Assembly (NCBI GenBank): GCA_024742765.1
Contig: JANSXT010000001.1
Coordinates: forward strand, 186,001 to 250,000
DNA: 64,000 bases
Reading direction: 5' to 3'
DNA from: Phyllobacteriaceae bacterium
Lineage (GTDB): Bacteria; Pseudomonadota; Alphaproteobacteria; Rhizobiales; Rhizobiaceae
The notes beneath the pieces were generated by a model. It did no database searches. It saw only the letters and a list, made by a program, of their open reading frames with translations, and was not told the DNA's origin. Each line of letters opens with the position of its first letter. Within the stretch, counting starts at the first letter, position 1. Both the position numbers and the translations under genes were made by a program. This document shows positions 53,120 through 63,221 of the stretch, piece by piece.

Positions 53120-55004
53120 CAAGACCGTCTCCGCCGACAGCGGCGCCACGCTGCGCACGATCGTCAATCTGTGGCCCTATATGTGGCCCGATGGCCGGCC
53201 CGATCTGAAAGCCCGCGTTCTGTGGGCGCTGCTCTATCTGCTGCTCGCCAAGCTGGTGCTGATGCTGGTTCCCTATGGGTTCAAATGGGCGACCGACGCG
53301 CTCAATGGCGAACTGACGGCGGCCGACTGGATACCGGCGGCCTTGCTGGCGCCGATCATGCTGGTCGTCGCCTACAATGTCTTCCGCATCGTCAATGTGG
53401 CGTTCAACCAGTTGCGCGATGCGCTGTTCGCCCGTGTCGGCCAGCATGCGGTGCGCCAGCTCGCCTACAGAACCTTCGTGCACATGCACTCTCTGTCGCT
53501 GCGCTTTCATCTCGAGCGCCGCACCGGCGGTCTGTCCCGCATCATCGAGCGCGGCACCAAGGGCATCGAGGCGATTGTCCGCTTCACGCTGCTCAACACG
53601 GCGCCGACCATCATCGAGTTCGGCCTGATCGCCGTCATTTTCGGCTTCGCCTATGGCTGGGAGTATGTGGCGGTGACCGCCGCGACCGTTGCCGCCTATT
53701 CGGTCTTCACCGTGCGCGCGTCCGACTGGCGCATCCAGATCCGGCGCGACATGAACAATTCGGACACCGACGCCAACACCAAGGCGATCGATTCGCTGCT
53801 CAATTTCGAGACGGTGAAGTATTTCGGCAACGAGACCATGGAGGCCGAACGCTACGACCGCTCCATGGCCGGCTATGAGCATTCGGCGACGAGGGTCTGG
53901 ACGTCGCTCGGCTGGCTCAATTTCGGCCAGGGCGTGATCTTCGGCATCGGCCTTCTGGTGATGATGGCCATGTCGGCGCGCGCCGTTCAGGCCGGCGAGC
54001 AGACGATCGGTGATTTTGTCTTCATCAACGCCATGCTGATGCAGCTTTCCGTGCCGCTGAACTTCATCGGCTTCATCTATCGCGAGATCCGGCAGGGACT
54101 GACCGACATTGAACAAATGTTCGATCTGCTCGATGTCGAAGCGGAGGTGACGGACCAGCCCGATGCCGAACCGCTCGCCATCGCCGACGGCGCAATCCGC
54201 TTCGAAGATGTCCACTTCGCCTATGATCCCGACCGGCCGATCCTCAAGGGCATCTCGTTCGAGGTGCCTGCCGGCAAGTCTGTCGCCATTGTCGGCCCAT
54301 CGGGCGCCGGCAAATCGACCATCTCCCGGCTGCTGTTCCGTTTCTACGATGTGCAGCAGGGCGCGATCACGATCGACGGGCAGGATGTGCGCGCGGTGAC
54401 GCAGGCGTCTCTTCGTGCGGCGATCGGCATGGTCCCGCAGGACACGGTCCTGTTCAACGACACGATCGCCTACAACATCCGCTATGGCCGTCCCGACGCG
54501 ACCGACGAGGAGGTTCGCAAGGCCGCCGAAATGGCGCAGATCGGTCCGTTCATCGACGGTCTGCCGCACGGGTTCGAGACCATGGTCGGCGAACGCGGGC
54601 TGAAACTGTCCGGCGGCGAAAAGCAGCGCGTCGCCATTGCGCGCACGATCCTCAAGGCGCCGCCGATCCTGATCCTCGACGAAGCGACCTCGGCGCTCGA
54701 CACGGCAACCGAACAGGAGATCCAGTCCTCGCTCGATCTGGTTTCCAAGGGCCGCACGACGCTCGTCATCGCGCATCGTCTCTCGACGGTCATTGGCGCC
54801 GATGAGATCATCGTGCTGCGCGACGGACAGATCGCCGAACGGGGCAGGCACGCTGACCTTCTGGCCGTCCCGGACGGCCTTTACGCACAGATGTGGACGC
54901 GCCAGTCCGAAGCGATCGAGGCCGAGGCCCGCTTGCGCGCCGCGCGCGAGGCCGACGAAATGGGCGTGATCGTGCGCAAGGCGCCGGCGGCGCCGGCGGA
55001 GTAG
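53112..55004 (+). CDS. Atm1-type ABC exporter
   Basis: 630-residue half-transporter with fused membrane and ATPase domains, of the mitochondrial Atm1/HMT1 family (glutathione-conjugate, heavy-metal or Fe-S related export). Six helices at about 35-310, then Walker [13 protein letters not shown] signature [13 protein letters not shown] and Walker [13 protein letters not shown]. The N-terminus [20 protein letters not shown] is conserved in the family, which requires the TTG start at 53112, overlapping the regulator stop. The regulator context suggests metal or redox response. Confidence 0.91.
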   Translation: MSDKTVSADSGATLRTIVNLWPYMWPDGRPDLKARVLWALLYLLLAKLVLMLVPYGFKWATDALNGELTAADWIPAALLAPIMLVVAYNVFRIVNVAFNQLRDALFARVGQHAVRQLAYRTFVHMHSLSLRFHLERRTGGLSRIIERGTKGIEAIVRFTLLNTAPTIIEFGLIAVIFGFAYGWEYVAVTAATVAAYSVFTVRASDWRIQIRRDMNNSDTDANTKAIDSLLNFETVKYFGNETMEAERYDRSMAGYEHSATRVWTSLGWLNFGQGVIFGIGLLVMMAMSARAVQAGEQTIGDFVFINAMLMQLSVPLNFIGFIYREIRQGLTDIEQMFDLLDVEAEVTDQPDAEPLAIADGAIRFEDVHFAYDPDRPILKGISFEVPAGKSVAIVGPSGAGKSTISRLLFRFYDVQQGAITIDGQDVRAVTQASLRAAIGMVPQDTVLFNDTIAYNIRYGRPDATDEEVRKAAEMAQIGPFIDGLPHGFETMVGERGLKLSGGEKQRVAIARTILKAPPILILDEATSALDTATEQEIQSSLDLVSKGRTTLVIAHRLSTVIGADEIIVLRDGQIAERGRHADLLAVPDGLYAQMWTRQSEAIEAEARLRAAREADEMGVIVRKAPAAPAE

Positions 55005-55099
55005 GGCAAGGGGTTTGCGCGAACCGCAACCCGCTCTCCCTTGCGCCCTGTGCCGTCGCGCAATATGTCCGTGCCACCAGACCCGACCCGGATGCCGCC

Positions 55100-55798
55100 A
55101 TGAGCCTGATCGATACCGTGACCAAAGCCTTCGTCCCCGTGCGGCGCGAGGGCTGGCCGTTCGTCGGCGCGTTCTTCGCGGCCGCGCTGATCCTCGGCCT
55201 GATCTGGGATCCGCTGTTCTGGATCGGATTGGCGCTGACGGGCTGGTGCGCCTATTTCTTCCGCGATCCGCAGCGCGTCACCCCGCTCGATGACGATATC
55301 GTCGTCAGCCCCGCCGACGGCGTCGTCTCGGCGATCGGACCGGCCGTGCCGCCCGCCGAACTTGGCCTTGGCGATGAGGAGCGCACGCGCATCTCCGTCT
55401 TCATGAACGTCTTTTCGGTGCATGTGAACCGGGCGCCCGTGCGCGGCCGGATCACGACGCTCGCCTACAAGCCCGGCAAGTTCCTCAATGCCGATCTCGA
55501 CAAGGCCAGCCGTGAAAATGAACGCAACGGCTTTGTCTTCGACAGCCCGCACGGACCCGTTGCCGCCGTCCAGGTCGCCGGGCTGGTGGCGCGCCGCATC
55601 ATTGCGTTCTGCGAAGAGGGCGAGGAACTGGGCGCCGGCGAGCGCATCGGCCTGATCCGCTTCGGATCGCGTGTCGATGTCTATCTGCCGGCCGAGGCGA
55701 CACCGCAGGTCTTCACCGGGCAGACCGCGGTCGCCGGCGAGACCGTCATTGCCGCCTACGGACGGCCGCGCCCGGCGCCCGTCACGCGGGTTACCTGA
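55100..55798 (+). CDS. psd: Phosphatidylserine decarboxylase
   Basis: Pyruvoyl enzyme converting phosphatidylserine to phosphatidylethanolamine. 232 residues, the short Psd type. Two N-terminal helices (about 20-55) anchor it; the core has [28 protein letters not shown] and the self-cleavage site RFGSRVDV (between Gly189 and Ser190). pssA follows after two bases, so the two PE-synthesis steps are linked. Start ATG 55100 fits the family; the frame upstream overlaps the ABC exporter. Confidence 0.95.
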   Translation: MSLIDTVTKAFVPVRREGWPFVGAFFAAALILGLIWDPLFWIGLALTGWCAYFFRDPQRVTPLDDDIVVSPADGVVSAIGPAVPPAELGLGDEERTRISVFMNVFSVHVNRAPVRGRITTLAYKPGKFLNADLDKASRENERNGFVFDSPHGPVAAVQVAGLVARRIIAFCEEGEELGAGERIGLIRFGSRVDVYLPAEATPQVFTGQTAVAGETVIAAYGRPRPAPVTRVT

Positions 55799-55800
55799 CC

Positions 55801-56661
55801 ATGTCGATGGACGACGCATTTCCGCCCTTTGAGCCCGACGGCCCGAAAAAGGAACGCGACAATGGCGATGAGGCCGCGCGCCGCCGCCTGCGCGAGGTGC
55901 CGCTGCGCTTCGTCCTGCCCAACATCATCACGGTGCTGGCGATCTGCGCGGGCCTGTCTGCCGTGCGCATGGCGTTCGAGGAGCGCTTTGACGCCGCGAT
56001 CGGGCTGATTGTGCTGGCCGCCGTGCTTGACGGTCTCGACGGGCGCATGGCCCGGCTCGTCAAGGGCACGTCCAAGTTCGGCGCCGAGATGGATTCGCTG
56101 GCCGACGCGGTCAATTTCGGTGTGGTGCCGGCGCTCGTGCTCTATGTCTTCGTGCTCGATGAAGCCGCGCAGTTCGGCTGGATCGCCGCGCTCTTGTATG
56201 TGATCGCCTGCACGTTGCGCCTGGCGCGCTTCAACGTGATGGCCGGCGATGTCAACCGCCCCAAATGGCAGCAGGGCTTTTTCGTCGGCGTTCCGGCACC
56301 GGGCGCAGCGCTGGTCGTGCTGCTGCCGGTCTATCTGGGTTTTCTGGGCTTTTCGCCCGGCTGGTTCACCGCTTCGGTGGTCTCGCTCTACACGATCGTC
56401 ATCGGTTTTTTGATGGTCTCAAACCTGCCGGTCTGGTCGGGCAAGACGCTCGGCGCGCGCATTCCGCGCACCGCCGTCATGCCGCTGATCCTGACCGTGG
56501 TGCTCTATGTAGCCGCGCTTGCCAACTTCACCTGGCTCACGCTGACTTTTTCGGCGCTCGCCTATTTGGCTTTTTTGCCGTTTTCGGTGCGTCTTTGGCG
56601 GCGTCAGGCGCGGGCTCACGCGAACCGGACGAACCCGTCACCCGGCGGCCCAGCCGCTTGA
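55801..56661 (+). CDS. pssA: CDP-diacylglycerol-serine O-phosphatidyltransferase
   Basis: Membrane enzyme making phosphatidylserine from CDP-diacylglycerol and serine. 286 residues with about eight helices. The CDP-alcohol phosphotransferase motif is LDGLDGRMARLVKGTSKFGA followed by EMDSLAD, with all four conserved aspartates. The last 125 bases overlap the 3' end of the convergent acyl-ACP synthetase gene; the overlapped pssA tail (ARAHANRTNPSPGGPAA) is not conserved-looking. Confidence 0.95.
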   Translation: MSMDDAFPPFEPDGPKKERDNGDEAARRRLREVPLRFVLPNIITVLAICAGLSAVRMAFEERFDAAIGLIVLAAVLDGLDGRMARLVKGTSKFGAEMDSLADAVNFGVVPALVLYVFVLDEAAQFGWIAALLYVIACTLRLARFNVMAGDVNRPKWQQGFFVGVPAPGAALVVLLPVYLGFLGFSPGWFTASVVSLYTIVIGFLMVSNLPVWSGKTLGARIPRTAVMPLILTVVLYVAALANFTWLTLTFSALAYLAFLPFSVRLWRRQARAHANRTNPSPGGPAA

Positions 56662-58867
56662 GCATCGCCACAACCCTGTCCTGAAGTGTCACATAGTCGG
56701 TCTTGCCCGAGCCGAGCACCGGTATGTCGTCCATCGGCACGATGTCGGAGGGCACCATCAGCTTGGTCATGCCTTCCTCTTGCGTCTTTTCGGCGATTTG
56801 CTGCCGGTCGGCATCCTGCGTGGTCGTCGCCAGCACGATCTTTTCGCCCTTGCGCCGGTCGGCGACCGAAAGCGCGGCATGCCGGTCGGCCGGCCATAGC
56901 GACTGCACCAGCATTTCGACGGCCCCAAGCGACACCATTTCGCCGCCGATCTTGGCAAAGCGCTTGGCCCGGCCGCGCACCTCGATGAAGCCTTCATGGT
57001 CGATATGGACGATGTCGCCGGTGTCGTACCAGCCGTCTTCGAGCGGCTGCAATTCGCCCGGCCGGTCCGCTTTCAGATAGCCCAGCATCACATTGGGACC
57101 CATGACCCACATGCGTGAGCCATCCTCGATGCCGTCCACCGGTTCGAGCCGGATGGAAATGCCGGGCAGCGCACGCCCGACCGTGCCCAGCCGGCTGTGG
57201 GTGGCCGAATTGACCGCGACGACAGGCGCGGCCTCGGTCATGCCGTAGCCCTCCAGAATGTGGCAATCGAACCGGCGCCTGAACACCTCCTCGGTCTCGT
57301 GCTTGACCGCCTCTGCCCCGGCGACGACGAAGCGCAGCGAGGCAAAGTCGGTGTCCTTGGCGGTGCGCGCATAGCCGGCGAGGAAGGTATCCGTGCCGAA
57401 CATGATGGTCGGCTGCACCCGCGCCGCCACCTGCGGGATCAGCTTATAGTGCAGCGGCGAGGGATAAAGGAACAGCCGCACGCCGTAGAGCAGCGGCAGC
57501 ACCATGCCGCCCGTCAGGCCGAACGAGTGGAACAGCGGCAGCACGTTGAACAGGCTATCCTCGACCGAGATCGAAACGCGTGCCTCCGATTGGGCGGCAT
57601 TGACCACCAGATTGCGGTGCGACAGGACAACACCCTTGGGCGAACCTTCGGTGCCGGATGTGAACAGCACCACTGCCGGATCGTTGGCCTTTGTCTCCGC
57701 GATCGGCCGTGCCCACTGTATTGCGGCCGACAGTTTCTCGGGCAGCGACACTGTCTCGCGCACTTCTTCCAGCCAGACGATCGTCGTTCCGTTTTCCTCG
57801 ATCGCATCGACCAGCGGCTGCAGATCAGCCTTTTCGATGAAGGCGCGGGAAGAAAGAACAGTGCGGATCTTCGCCGTGTTGATTGCGGAGACCACGTTCG
57901 TCGGCCCGGCGGTGTAGTTCAGCATCGCGGCCACGCGGCCCGCCGATTGCAGTGCAAAGAAGGTGACGACCGCTCCATTGGCGTTCGGCAGCAGCACGCC
58001 CATCGCTTCGCCCGGCGCCGACATGGCGGTGAACCGTTTTCCCAGCACCCGCGCGCCGATCAGGACACGCTTGTAGGCCAGCGCCCCGGTGACCGTGTCC
58101 TCGACGATGACCCGTCCCGGGCCGTAGGTGCGGGTCGCCGCCACCAGGGCGCCGAACAGGGTCTGGGAAGGGTCGGCCGATGTGAACCGCAGTTCGGCCA
58201 TGCGGTCGAAGAGCGCATTGCCCGGCGTCGTCGTTTCGCGCCCGCGCATGGCGACGATCTGGCTCATGGTCGCGGGCGCGAGCGCATGCATGGTCAGGTG
58301 CGGCAGCCATTGCCGCGGCGCTTTTTCGGCCGGTGTCAGTGACGAGCGCACAAAGCGCGCATTGCGGACCGTCAGCGGTACGATTTTGGCGCCGGTCTTG
58401 CGCGCCAGAAGCGCCACGGCCCGATAGAGGCGAAATGCATCGGCATCGGGCTCGACCGCATCGGGAAAATAGACCGCCAGCCGGCCTTTTCCTTTCAGAT
58501 GCCGCACGAGGCGGCGATTGGCGATCATCCGCTCCTTGTCGAAGATCACGGACCGGGCCAGCGGCCGGCACGCTTCAACCGCCCAGTGGCCGGCCGATGC
58601 GGGATCGAGAATGTGCAGCGTGTCGTCGGGCAGCGCGGCGAGGAAAAGCGCCGCATCCAGCTTGGCCTGTTCGGAAATCGCGTAGATCACCGGTCCTTCG
58701 GTCGCACCGGCATCGCGAACGCCCCGTGTGTCGAGACGGTAGAGCAGGGCGGGCAGGGCAAGCGCCAACGCCTGGCGCATGCTCACGCCCAAGCGGCTTT
58801 TCTCGCGCAAGGCGAGCCCGCCGACCAGCGCCGTAACCACGGCAATCGCGACCAGCGCCCACACCAT
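56537..58867 (-). CDS. Aas-like acyl-ACP synthetase with degenerate acyltransferase domain
   Basis: 776 residues. The C-terminal two thirds (about 230-735) is an AMP-forming acyl-activating enzyme: LFTSGTEGSPKGVVLSHRN, GYGMTEAAPVVAVNS, GWYDTGDIVHIDHEGFIEVRG (written in parts). N-terminal to it is a helix (1-20) and a region (about 55-215) aligned in layout with the PlsC acyltransferase of E. coli Aas, but the HX4D motif is missing (AISEQAKLDAALF) and the substrate motif reads VYFPDAVEP. It may activate fatty acids for lyso-PE acylation. It faces psd-pssA. The terminal 35 residues are low-complexity and basic (TAKKPNRRAPKKSA). Confidence 0.82.
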   Translation of the reverse strand: MVWALVAIAVVTALVGGLALREKSRLGVSMRQALALALPALLYRLDTRGVRDAGATEGPVIYAISEQAKLDAALFLAALPDDTLHILDPASAGHWAVEACRPLARSVIFDKERMIANRRLVRHLKGKGRLAVYFPDAVEPDADAFRLYRAVALLARKTGAKIVPLTVRNARFVRSSLTPAEKAPRQWLPHLTMHALAPATMSQIVAMRGRETTTPGNALFDRMAELRFTSADPSQTLFGALVAATRTYGPGRVIVEDTVTGALAYKRVLIGARVLGKRFTAMSAPGEAMGVLLPNANGAVVTFFALQSAGRVAAMLNYTAGPTNVVSAINTAKIRTVLSSRAFIEKADLQPLVDAIEENGTTIVWLEEVRETVSLPEKLSAAIQWARPIAETKANDPAVVLFTSGTEGSPKGVVLSHRNLVVNAAQSEARVSISVEDSLFNVLPLFHSFGLTGGMVLPLLYGVRLFLYPSPLHYKLIPQVAARVQPTIMFGTDTFLAGYARTAKDTDFASLRFVVAGAEAVKHETEEVFRRRFDCHILEGYGMTEAAPVVAVNSATHSRLGTVGRALPGISIRLEPVDGIEDGSRMWVMGPNVMLGYLKADRPGELQPLEDGWYDTGDIVHIDHEGFIEVRGRAKRFAKIGGEMVSLGAVEMLVQSLWPADRHAALSVADRRKGEKIVLATTTQDADRQQIAEKTQEEGMTKLMVPSDIVPMDDIPVLGSGKTDYVTLQDRVVAMLKRLGRRVTGSSGSREPAPDAAKDAPKTAKKPNRRAPKKSA

Positions 58868-58945
58868 GTCGGCTCCTCCCGTGATGACCGGCGGCGTCAG
58901 GCGATCAGGTTATCGTAATCGGGTTCGGCGTCAATCGCGCCTGTC

Positions 58946-59698
58946 TCAGACCGGTGCGGGAAGCGCCGCATCGGTCCAGGCGTCGGTCGGCACGTCGAAA
59001 ATCTTGCCCGTGTGGGCAAGGTCCGGTGCGGCCATGGGCACGATTTTGGCCGCGGTTTGGGCCGGCGTCGACAGGCTTTCGGGCTTTTCGCCGGGCACCG
59101 CCTGCGCCCGCATTGCCGTGCGCGTCGGGCCGGGATTGACCAGATTGATGCGCATCGGCCCCTTGGCGTTTTCGGCCGCCCAGACCCGCGTCAGCATGTC
59201 GATGGCCGCCTTCGATGTCGCATAGCCGCCCCAATAGGGTTTGACCTTGTGGGCGACCGAGGACGACACGATGATCGCGCGGCCGGCCTCCGACAACCGC
59301 AAAAGCGGATCGACCGAACGGATCATCCGCCATGTCGCGGTGACGTTGACGGCCATGACGGCCTCGAAATCCTTGGCCTTCATCTGCCCGACCGGCGTCA
59401 AGGTGCCCAGCATGCCGGCATTGGCGACGAGAATGTCGAGCTTGCCCCAGCGTTCGGCGATGACGCCGCCCAGCCGGTCGATCGCCTCCAAGTCCTTCAG
59501 ATCGAGCGGCACCAGCGTCGCCTCGCCGCCCGCCGCCTTGATCTTGTCGTCCAGTTCCTCAAGCCCGCCGACCGTGCGCGCGACGGCGATCACATGGGCA
59601 CCGGCAGCGGCCATCTGCAATGCGATTTCATAGCCGATGCCGCGCGAAGCGCCGGTCACAAGGGCGAGTTTGCCGGTCAGGTCTGGCGTTGACGTCAT
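58946..59698 (-). CDS. SDR-family oxidoreductase
   Basis: Classical short-chain dehydrogenase/reductase of 250 residues: cofactor motif TGASRGIG (15-22), NAG in VANAGMLG, catalytic serine in IVSSSVAHK and YATSK. The substrate is unknown. It lies 21 bases downstream of purF and 78 bp upstream of the Aas-like gene, all on the minus strand. Confidence 0.9.
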   Translation of the reverse strand: MTSTPDLTGKLALVTGASRGIGYEIALQMAAAGAHVIAVARTVGGLEELDDKIKAAGGEATLVPLDLKDLEAIDRLGGVIAERWGKLDILVANAGMLGTLTPVGQMKAKDFEAVMAVNVTATWRMIRSVDPLLRLSEAGRAIIVSSSVAHKVKPYWGGYATSKAAIDMLTRVWAAENAKGPMRINLVNPGPTRTAMRAQAVPGEKPESLSTPAQTAAKIVPMAAPDLAHTGKIFDVPTDAWTDAALPAPV

Positions 59699-59719
59699 GG
59701 GGTGGTTTCCGGGCCGGGG

Positions 59720-61198
59720 TCAGGCGTTGTTGGGGTTGGCCAGAAGCGACAGTTTGCGCACATTGTCCGGCCCCTCATGGTCGAGCAGCCGTGTCGGATA
59801 GGCACCAGTGAAGCATGCATCGCAAAAGCGCGGTGCATCGGCATCGCGACCGGCTTCGCCGACCGCGCGATAGAGCCCGTCAATGGTCAGGAATTCGAGC
59901 GAATCGACGCGGATGAACTGCGCCATCTCGGCGACCGACATGCGCGAGGCGAGCAGCTTGGATTTCTCCGGCGTGTCGACGCCGTAATGGCATGACGACA
60001 TGGTCGGCGGCGATGCGATGCGCATATGCACTTCGCGGGCGCCGGCGTCGCGGACCATCTGCACGATCTTCTGGCTCGTCGTGCCGCGCACGATCGAATC
60101 GTCGACCAGAACCACCGAGCGCCCTTCGAGCACGGAAGGGTTGGCATTGTGCTTGAGCTTGACACCCATATGGCGGATCGCGTCCGTCGGCTGGATGAAG
60201 GTGCGGCCGACATAATGGTTGCGGATGATGCCCAGTTCAAACGGCAGTTCGGCCCCTTGCGCGAACCCGACCGCCGCCGGCACGCCGCTGTCAGGCACCG
60301 GCACGACGATGTCAGCGCCAACGGGCGCCTCGCGGGCCAGTTCCATGCCGATCCGCTTGCGGATCTCATAGACGTTGCGGCCTTCGACACGGCTGTCGGG
60401 GCGTGAGAAATAGACATATTCGAAAATGCAGAAGCGCGGCTTTTCTTCGGCCCAGGGAAAATGGCTCTCAATGCCCTTTTCGGTGATGACGATCATTTCG
60501 CCCGGCTTGACATCGCGCACATGGCGCGCGCCCATAATGTCCAGCGCGCAGGTCTCCGAGGCCAAAATCCACGACCCGTCGAGATCGCCCAGCACCAGCG
60601 GCCTGATGCCCAGCGTGTCGCGGCAGCCGATCATCTTCTTGGACGACAGGGCAACCAGCGAGAAGGCGCCTTCCAGTTGGCCGACCGCATCGCAGAAGCG
60701 GGCGAACAGGTCCTTTTCCTCGCTGGTGGCGACCAGATGCAGGATCGTCTCGGTGTCCGAGGTCGACGAGAAGATCGCGCCTTTCCGTTGAAGATTGCGC
60801 TGCACGGTCAGCGCATTGGTGATGTTGCCATTGTGGGCGATCGCCAGCCCGCCGCCGTCCAGTTCAGCAAAAAGCGGCTGCACGTTGCGCAGCCCTGCGC
60901 CGCCGGTCGTCGCATAACGCGTATGGCCGATCGAACGGTCGCCGGGCAGCCGCGCCAGAACGGACGGTTTGGTGAAGGTGTCGCCGATCAGCCCGACATG
61001 GCGCTCGACATGGAATTGCGACCCGTCGAACGAGACGATGCCCGCCGCTTCCTGGCCGCGATGCTGCAGCGCGTGCAGGCCGAGCGTGGTGAACGACGCC
61101 GCGTCGGCGCGCCCAAAAATGCCGAACACGCCGCATTCGTCGTGGAAATGGTCGTCCGCTTCGTCGGCCATTGCGACGCTGTCGGCGCGACCGGTCAT
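59720..61198 (-). CDS. purF: Amidophosphoribosyltransferase
   Basis: First committed step of purine synthesis: PRPP plus glutamine to phosphoribosylamine. 492 residues. The Ntn-hydrolase nucleophile is Cys22 in HDECGVFGIFG, exposed after removal of a 21-residue propeptide; the PRPP motif is VVLVDDSIVRGTTS. The start ATG 61198 overlaps the cvpA stop (ATGA); an alternative ATG lies nine codons in. The cvpA-purF order is conserved from gamma- to alphaproteobacteria. Confidence 0.95.
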   Translation of the reverse strand: MTGRADSVAMADEADDHFHDECGVFGIFGRADAASFTTLGLHALQHRGQEAAGIVSFDGSQFHVERHVGLIGDTFTKPSVLARLPGDRSIGHTRYATTGGAGLRNVQPLFAELDGGGLAIAHNGNITNALTVQRNLQRKGAIFSSTSDTETILHLVATSEEKDLFARFCDAVGQLEGAFSLVALSSKKMIGCRDTLGIRPLVLGDLDGSWILASETCALDIMGARHVRDVKPGEMIVITEKGIESHFPWAEEKPRFCIFEYVYFSRPDSRVEGRNVYEIRKRIGMELAREAPVGADIVVPVPDSGVPAAVGFAQGAELPFELGIIRNHYVGRTFIQPTDAIRHMGVKLKHNANPSVLEGRSVVLVDDSIVRGTTSQKIVQMVRDAGAREVHMRIASPPTMSSCHYGVDTPEKSKLLASRMSVAEMAQFIRVDSLEFLTIDGLYRAVGEAGRDADAPRFCDACFTGAYPTRLLDHEGPDNVRKLSLLANPNNA

Positions 61199-61719
61199 GT
61201 GTCGGTGGTTTCGGCGGTTTCGCCGCCGGGCATGACCGCGCCCAGATCGTCGGGCAACAGGTCCACCAGCGATTGCGCCACTTGGTCGAGGAACGGTTTG
61301 GACTTGGCACTGTCGATCCAGGCGATGTTCTGGTCGCCGACGAAGAAGTTGATGAACCAGATGGCGACGGCAGCGACGATGACGCCCCGTGCCGCGCCGA
61401 ACACGAAGCCCAGAGACCGGTCGAGCGGGCCGATGCGGCTGTCGATGATCATGTCGGCAATGCGCATGGTGATCAGCGTGACGACGATCAGCGCGACCAG
61501 GAAAATCAGGCCGGCTGCGACAAGCTGGGCGATCAGTTCATTGTCGACATAGTCCAGCACGAACGGCGTCAGCGTCCGGTAGAACAGGAAGGCAGCCACG
61601 GCAGCGGCGACCCAGGAGCCGATCGACAGCACTTCGCGCGAAAAGCCGCGCACCATGGCGAGGACGGCCGAGATCAGCACCAGGCCGAGGAACAGACCGT
61701 CAAGAAGCGTGATGGGCAT
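61195..61719 (-). CDS. cvpA: CvpA family membrane protein
   Basis: 174 residues with four predicted helices (about 3-20, 30-48, 62-82, 102-122), and the family start TLLDGLFLGLVLISAVLAMV with RGFSREVLSIGSWVAA. CvpA is linked to colicin V production and envelope stress elsewhere. It is upstream of and coupled to purF. Confidence 0.9.
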   Translation of the reverse strand: MPITLLDGLFLGLVLISAVLAMVRGFSREVLSIGSWVAAAVAAFLFYRTLTPFVLDYVDNELIAQLVAAGLIFLVALIVVTLITMRIADMIIDSRIGPLDRSLGFVFGAARGVIVAAVAIWFINFFVGDQNIAWIDSAKSKPFLDQVAQSLVDLLPDDLGAVMPGGETAETTDT

Positions 61720-61809
61720 GGGCTTGTGTCTCTTTGCGGTCGGTCATGTGTGGTGCCGGCGGTCTGCCGGCGGATTTCGGAGGTGTCTTGCCGCGTTCGG
61801 CGTGCGCGC

Positions 61810-63219
61810 TCAAGCCTGCTGGTCCCCGTTGGCTTCGCGCGAAAGCTGTTTTCCACCGGCGATGCGCGCGACAAGGTCCATCAGCGTTTCCATTTCGTGC
61901 CAAGCCCCATGCGCCGTTCCGGCCTCATTGCCGCCTTGAGGAAGCACCGCTTCGCCAAAGCCCAGCTTTTCGGCCTCCTTGAGCCGGTTTGCGGCGTGCG
62001 GAACCGGCCGGACGGCGCCCGACAGGCTGATTTCGCCGAAATAGACGCTTGTTGCGGGCAGGGCAAGCCCGACCAGCGACGAGACGAGGGCCGCGGCGAC
62101 TGCGAGATCGGCCGCCGGCTCGGATATGCGGTAGCCTCCGGCGACGTTCAGATAGACATCGTGCTGGCCAAGGCGCACGCCGCAATGGGCTTCGAGCACG
62201 GCGATGACCATGGCAAGCCGTGCCGAATCCCAACCGACAACGGCGCGGCGCGGCGTGCCGAGCGATGTGGGCGCACACAGCGCCTGGATTTCGACCAGCA
62301 CCGGCCGCGTGCCCTCCATGGCGGCGAAGACCGCCGCGCCGGGCGCCTTGCCCGACCGCTCCCCCAGAAACAGTTCCGACGGGTTGGGCACCTGGCGCAG
62401 GCCGCTCTGGCCCATCTCGAACACGCCGATCTCGTCGGTCGGCCCGAAGCGGTTCTTGATCGCGCGCAGGATGCGGTACTGGTGCGCGCCGTCGCCTTCA
62501 AAATGCAGAACCGCGTCGACCATGTGCTCGACGACGCGCGGGCCGGCAATCTGGCCGTCCTTGGTGACATGGCCGACGAGCACCACCGCCGCGCCCGTCG
62601 ATTTGGCATAGCGGATCATCGCCTGCGCCGAAGCGCGGACCTGGGTGACCGTGCCGGGCGCGCTTTCGACGCTGTCGGTCCACAGCGTCTGCACCGAATC
62701 GAGGATCACCAGATCGGGCCGCTTGTCCGACGCGTCAAGCGTGGCGAGTATGTCCTCGATGTTGGTTTCGGCGGCAAGCTGGACGTCACTGTCGGCGGCG
62801 CCGAGCCGCTGCGCGCGCAGGCGCACCTGCGCGACCGCCTCCTCGCCGGACACATAGATCACCGAATGGCCGGCGCGGGCAAGGGCCGCGGCCGCCTGCA
62901 TCAGAAGCGTCGACTTGCCGATGCCCGGATCGCCGCCAAGCAAGAGCGCCGAGCCGCGCACGATGCCGCCGCCGGTCACCCGGTCTAGCTCGCCGACGCG
63001 GGAGACGATGCGCGGCGCGTCCTCGCTTGCGCCCGAAAGGGGCACCAGCGCCACAGGACGGCCCTTGCGCAGCGCGCGGTTGGGCCCGCCGCCGATCCCC
63101 GCCGTCGGGTTTTCCTCGACGATCGTGTTCCACTCGCCGCACGCATCGCACTTGCCCGACCAGCGGGCATGCACGGTGCCGCAATTCTGGCAGATGAACC
63201 GGGTGCGGGATTTGGCCAT
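61810..63219 (-). CDS. radA: DNA repair protein RadA
   Basis: RecA-like branch-migration ATPase of 469 residues. An N-terminal C4 zinc finger (Cys10, 13, 24, 27 in CQNCGTVHARWSGKCDAC), Walker A GGDPGIGKST (95-104), the RadA-specific KNRFGPTDEIGVF motif, and a C-terminal Lon-protease-like domain (about 290-455, with LVSSLVGLALPATSVYFGE). It lies 90 bp upstream of cvpA and two bases downstream of the alr stop. Confidence 0.96.
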   Translation of the reverse strand: MAKSRTRFICQNCGTVHARWSGKCDACGEWNTIVEENPTAGIGGGPNRALRKGRPVALVPLSGASEDAPRIVSRVGELDRVTGGGIVRGSALLLGGDPGIGKSTLLMQAAAALARAGHSVIYVSGEEAVAQVRLRAQRLGAADSDVQLAAETNIEDILATLDASDKRPDLVILDSVQTLWTDSVESAPGTVTQVRASAQAMIRYAKSTGAAVVLVGHVTKDGQIAGPRVVEHMVDAVLHFEGDGAHQYRILRAIKNRFGPTDEIGVFEMGQSGLRQVPNPSELFLGERSGKAPGAAVFAAMEGTRPVLVEIQALCAPTSLGTPRRAVVGWDSARLAMVIAVLEAHCGVRLGQHDVYLNVAGGYRISEPAADLAVAAALVSSLVGLALPATSVYFGEISLSGAVRPVPHAANRLKEAEKLGFGEAVLPQGGNEAGTAHGAWHEMETLMDLVARIAGGKQLSREANGDQQA

Positions 63220-63221
63220 GG

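Noticed and set aside
53049-54851. 600-codon open frame antisense to the Atm1-type exporter
   Set aside because: The composition is rich in Arg, Asp, His and Gly, as in antisense shadows, and it opposes an intact ABC transporter.
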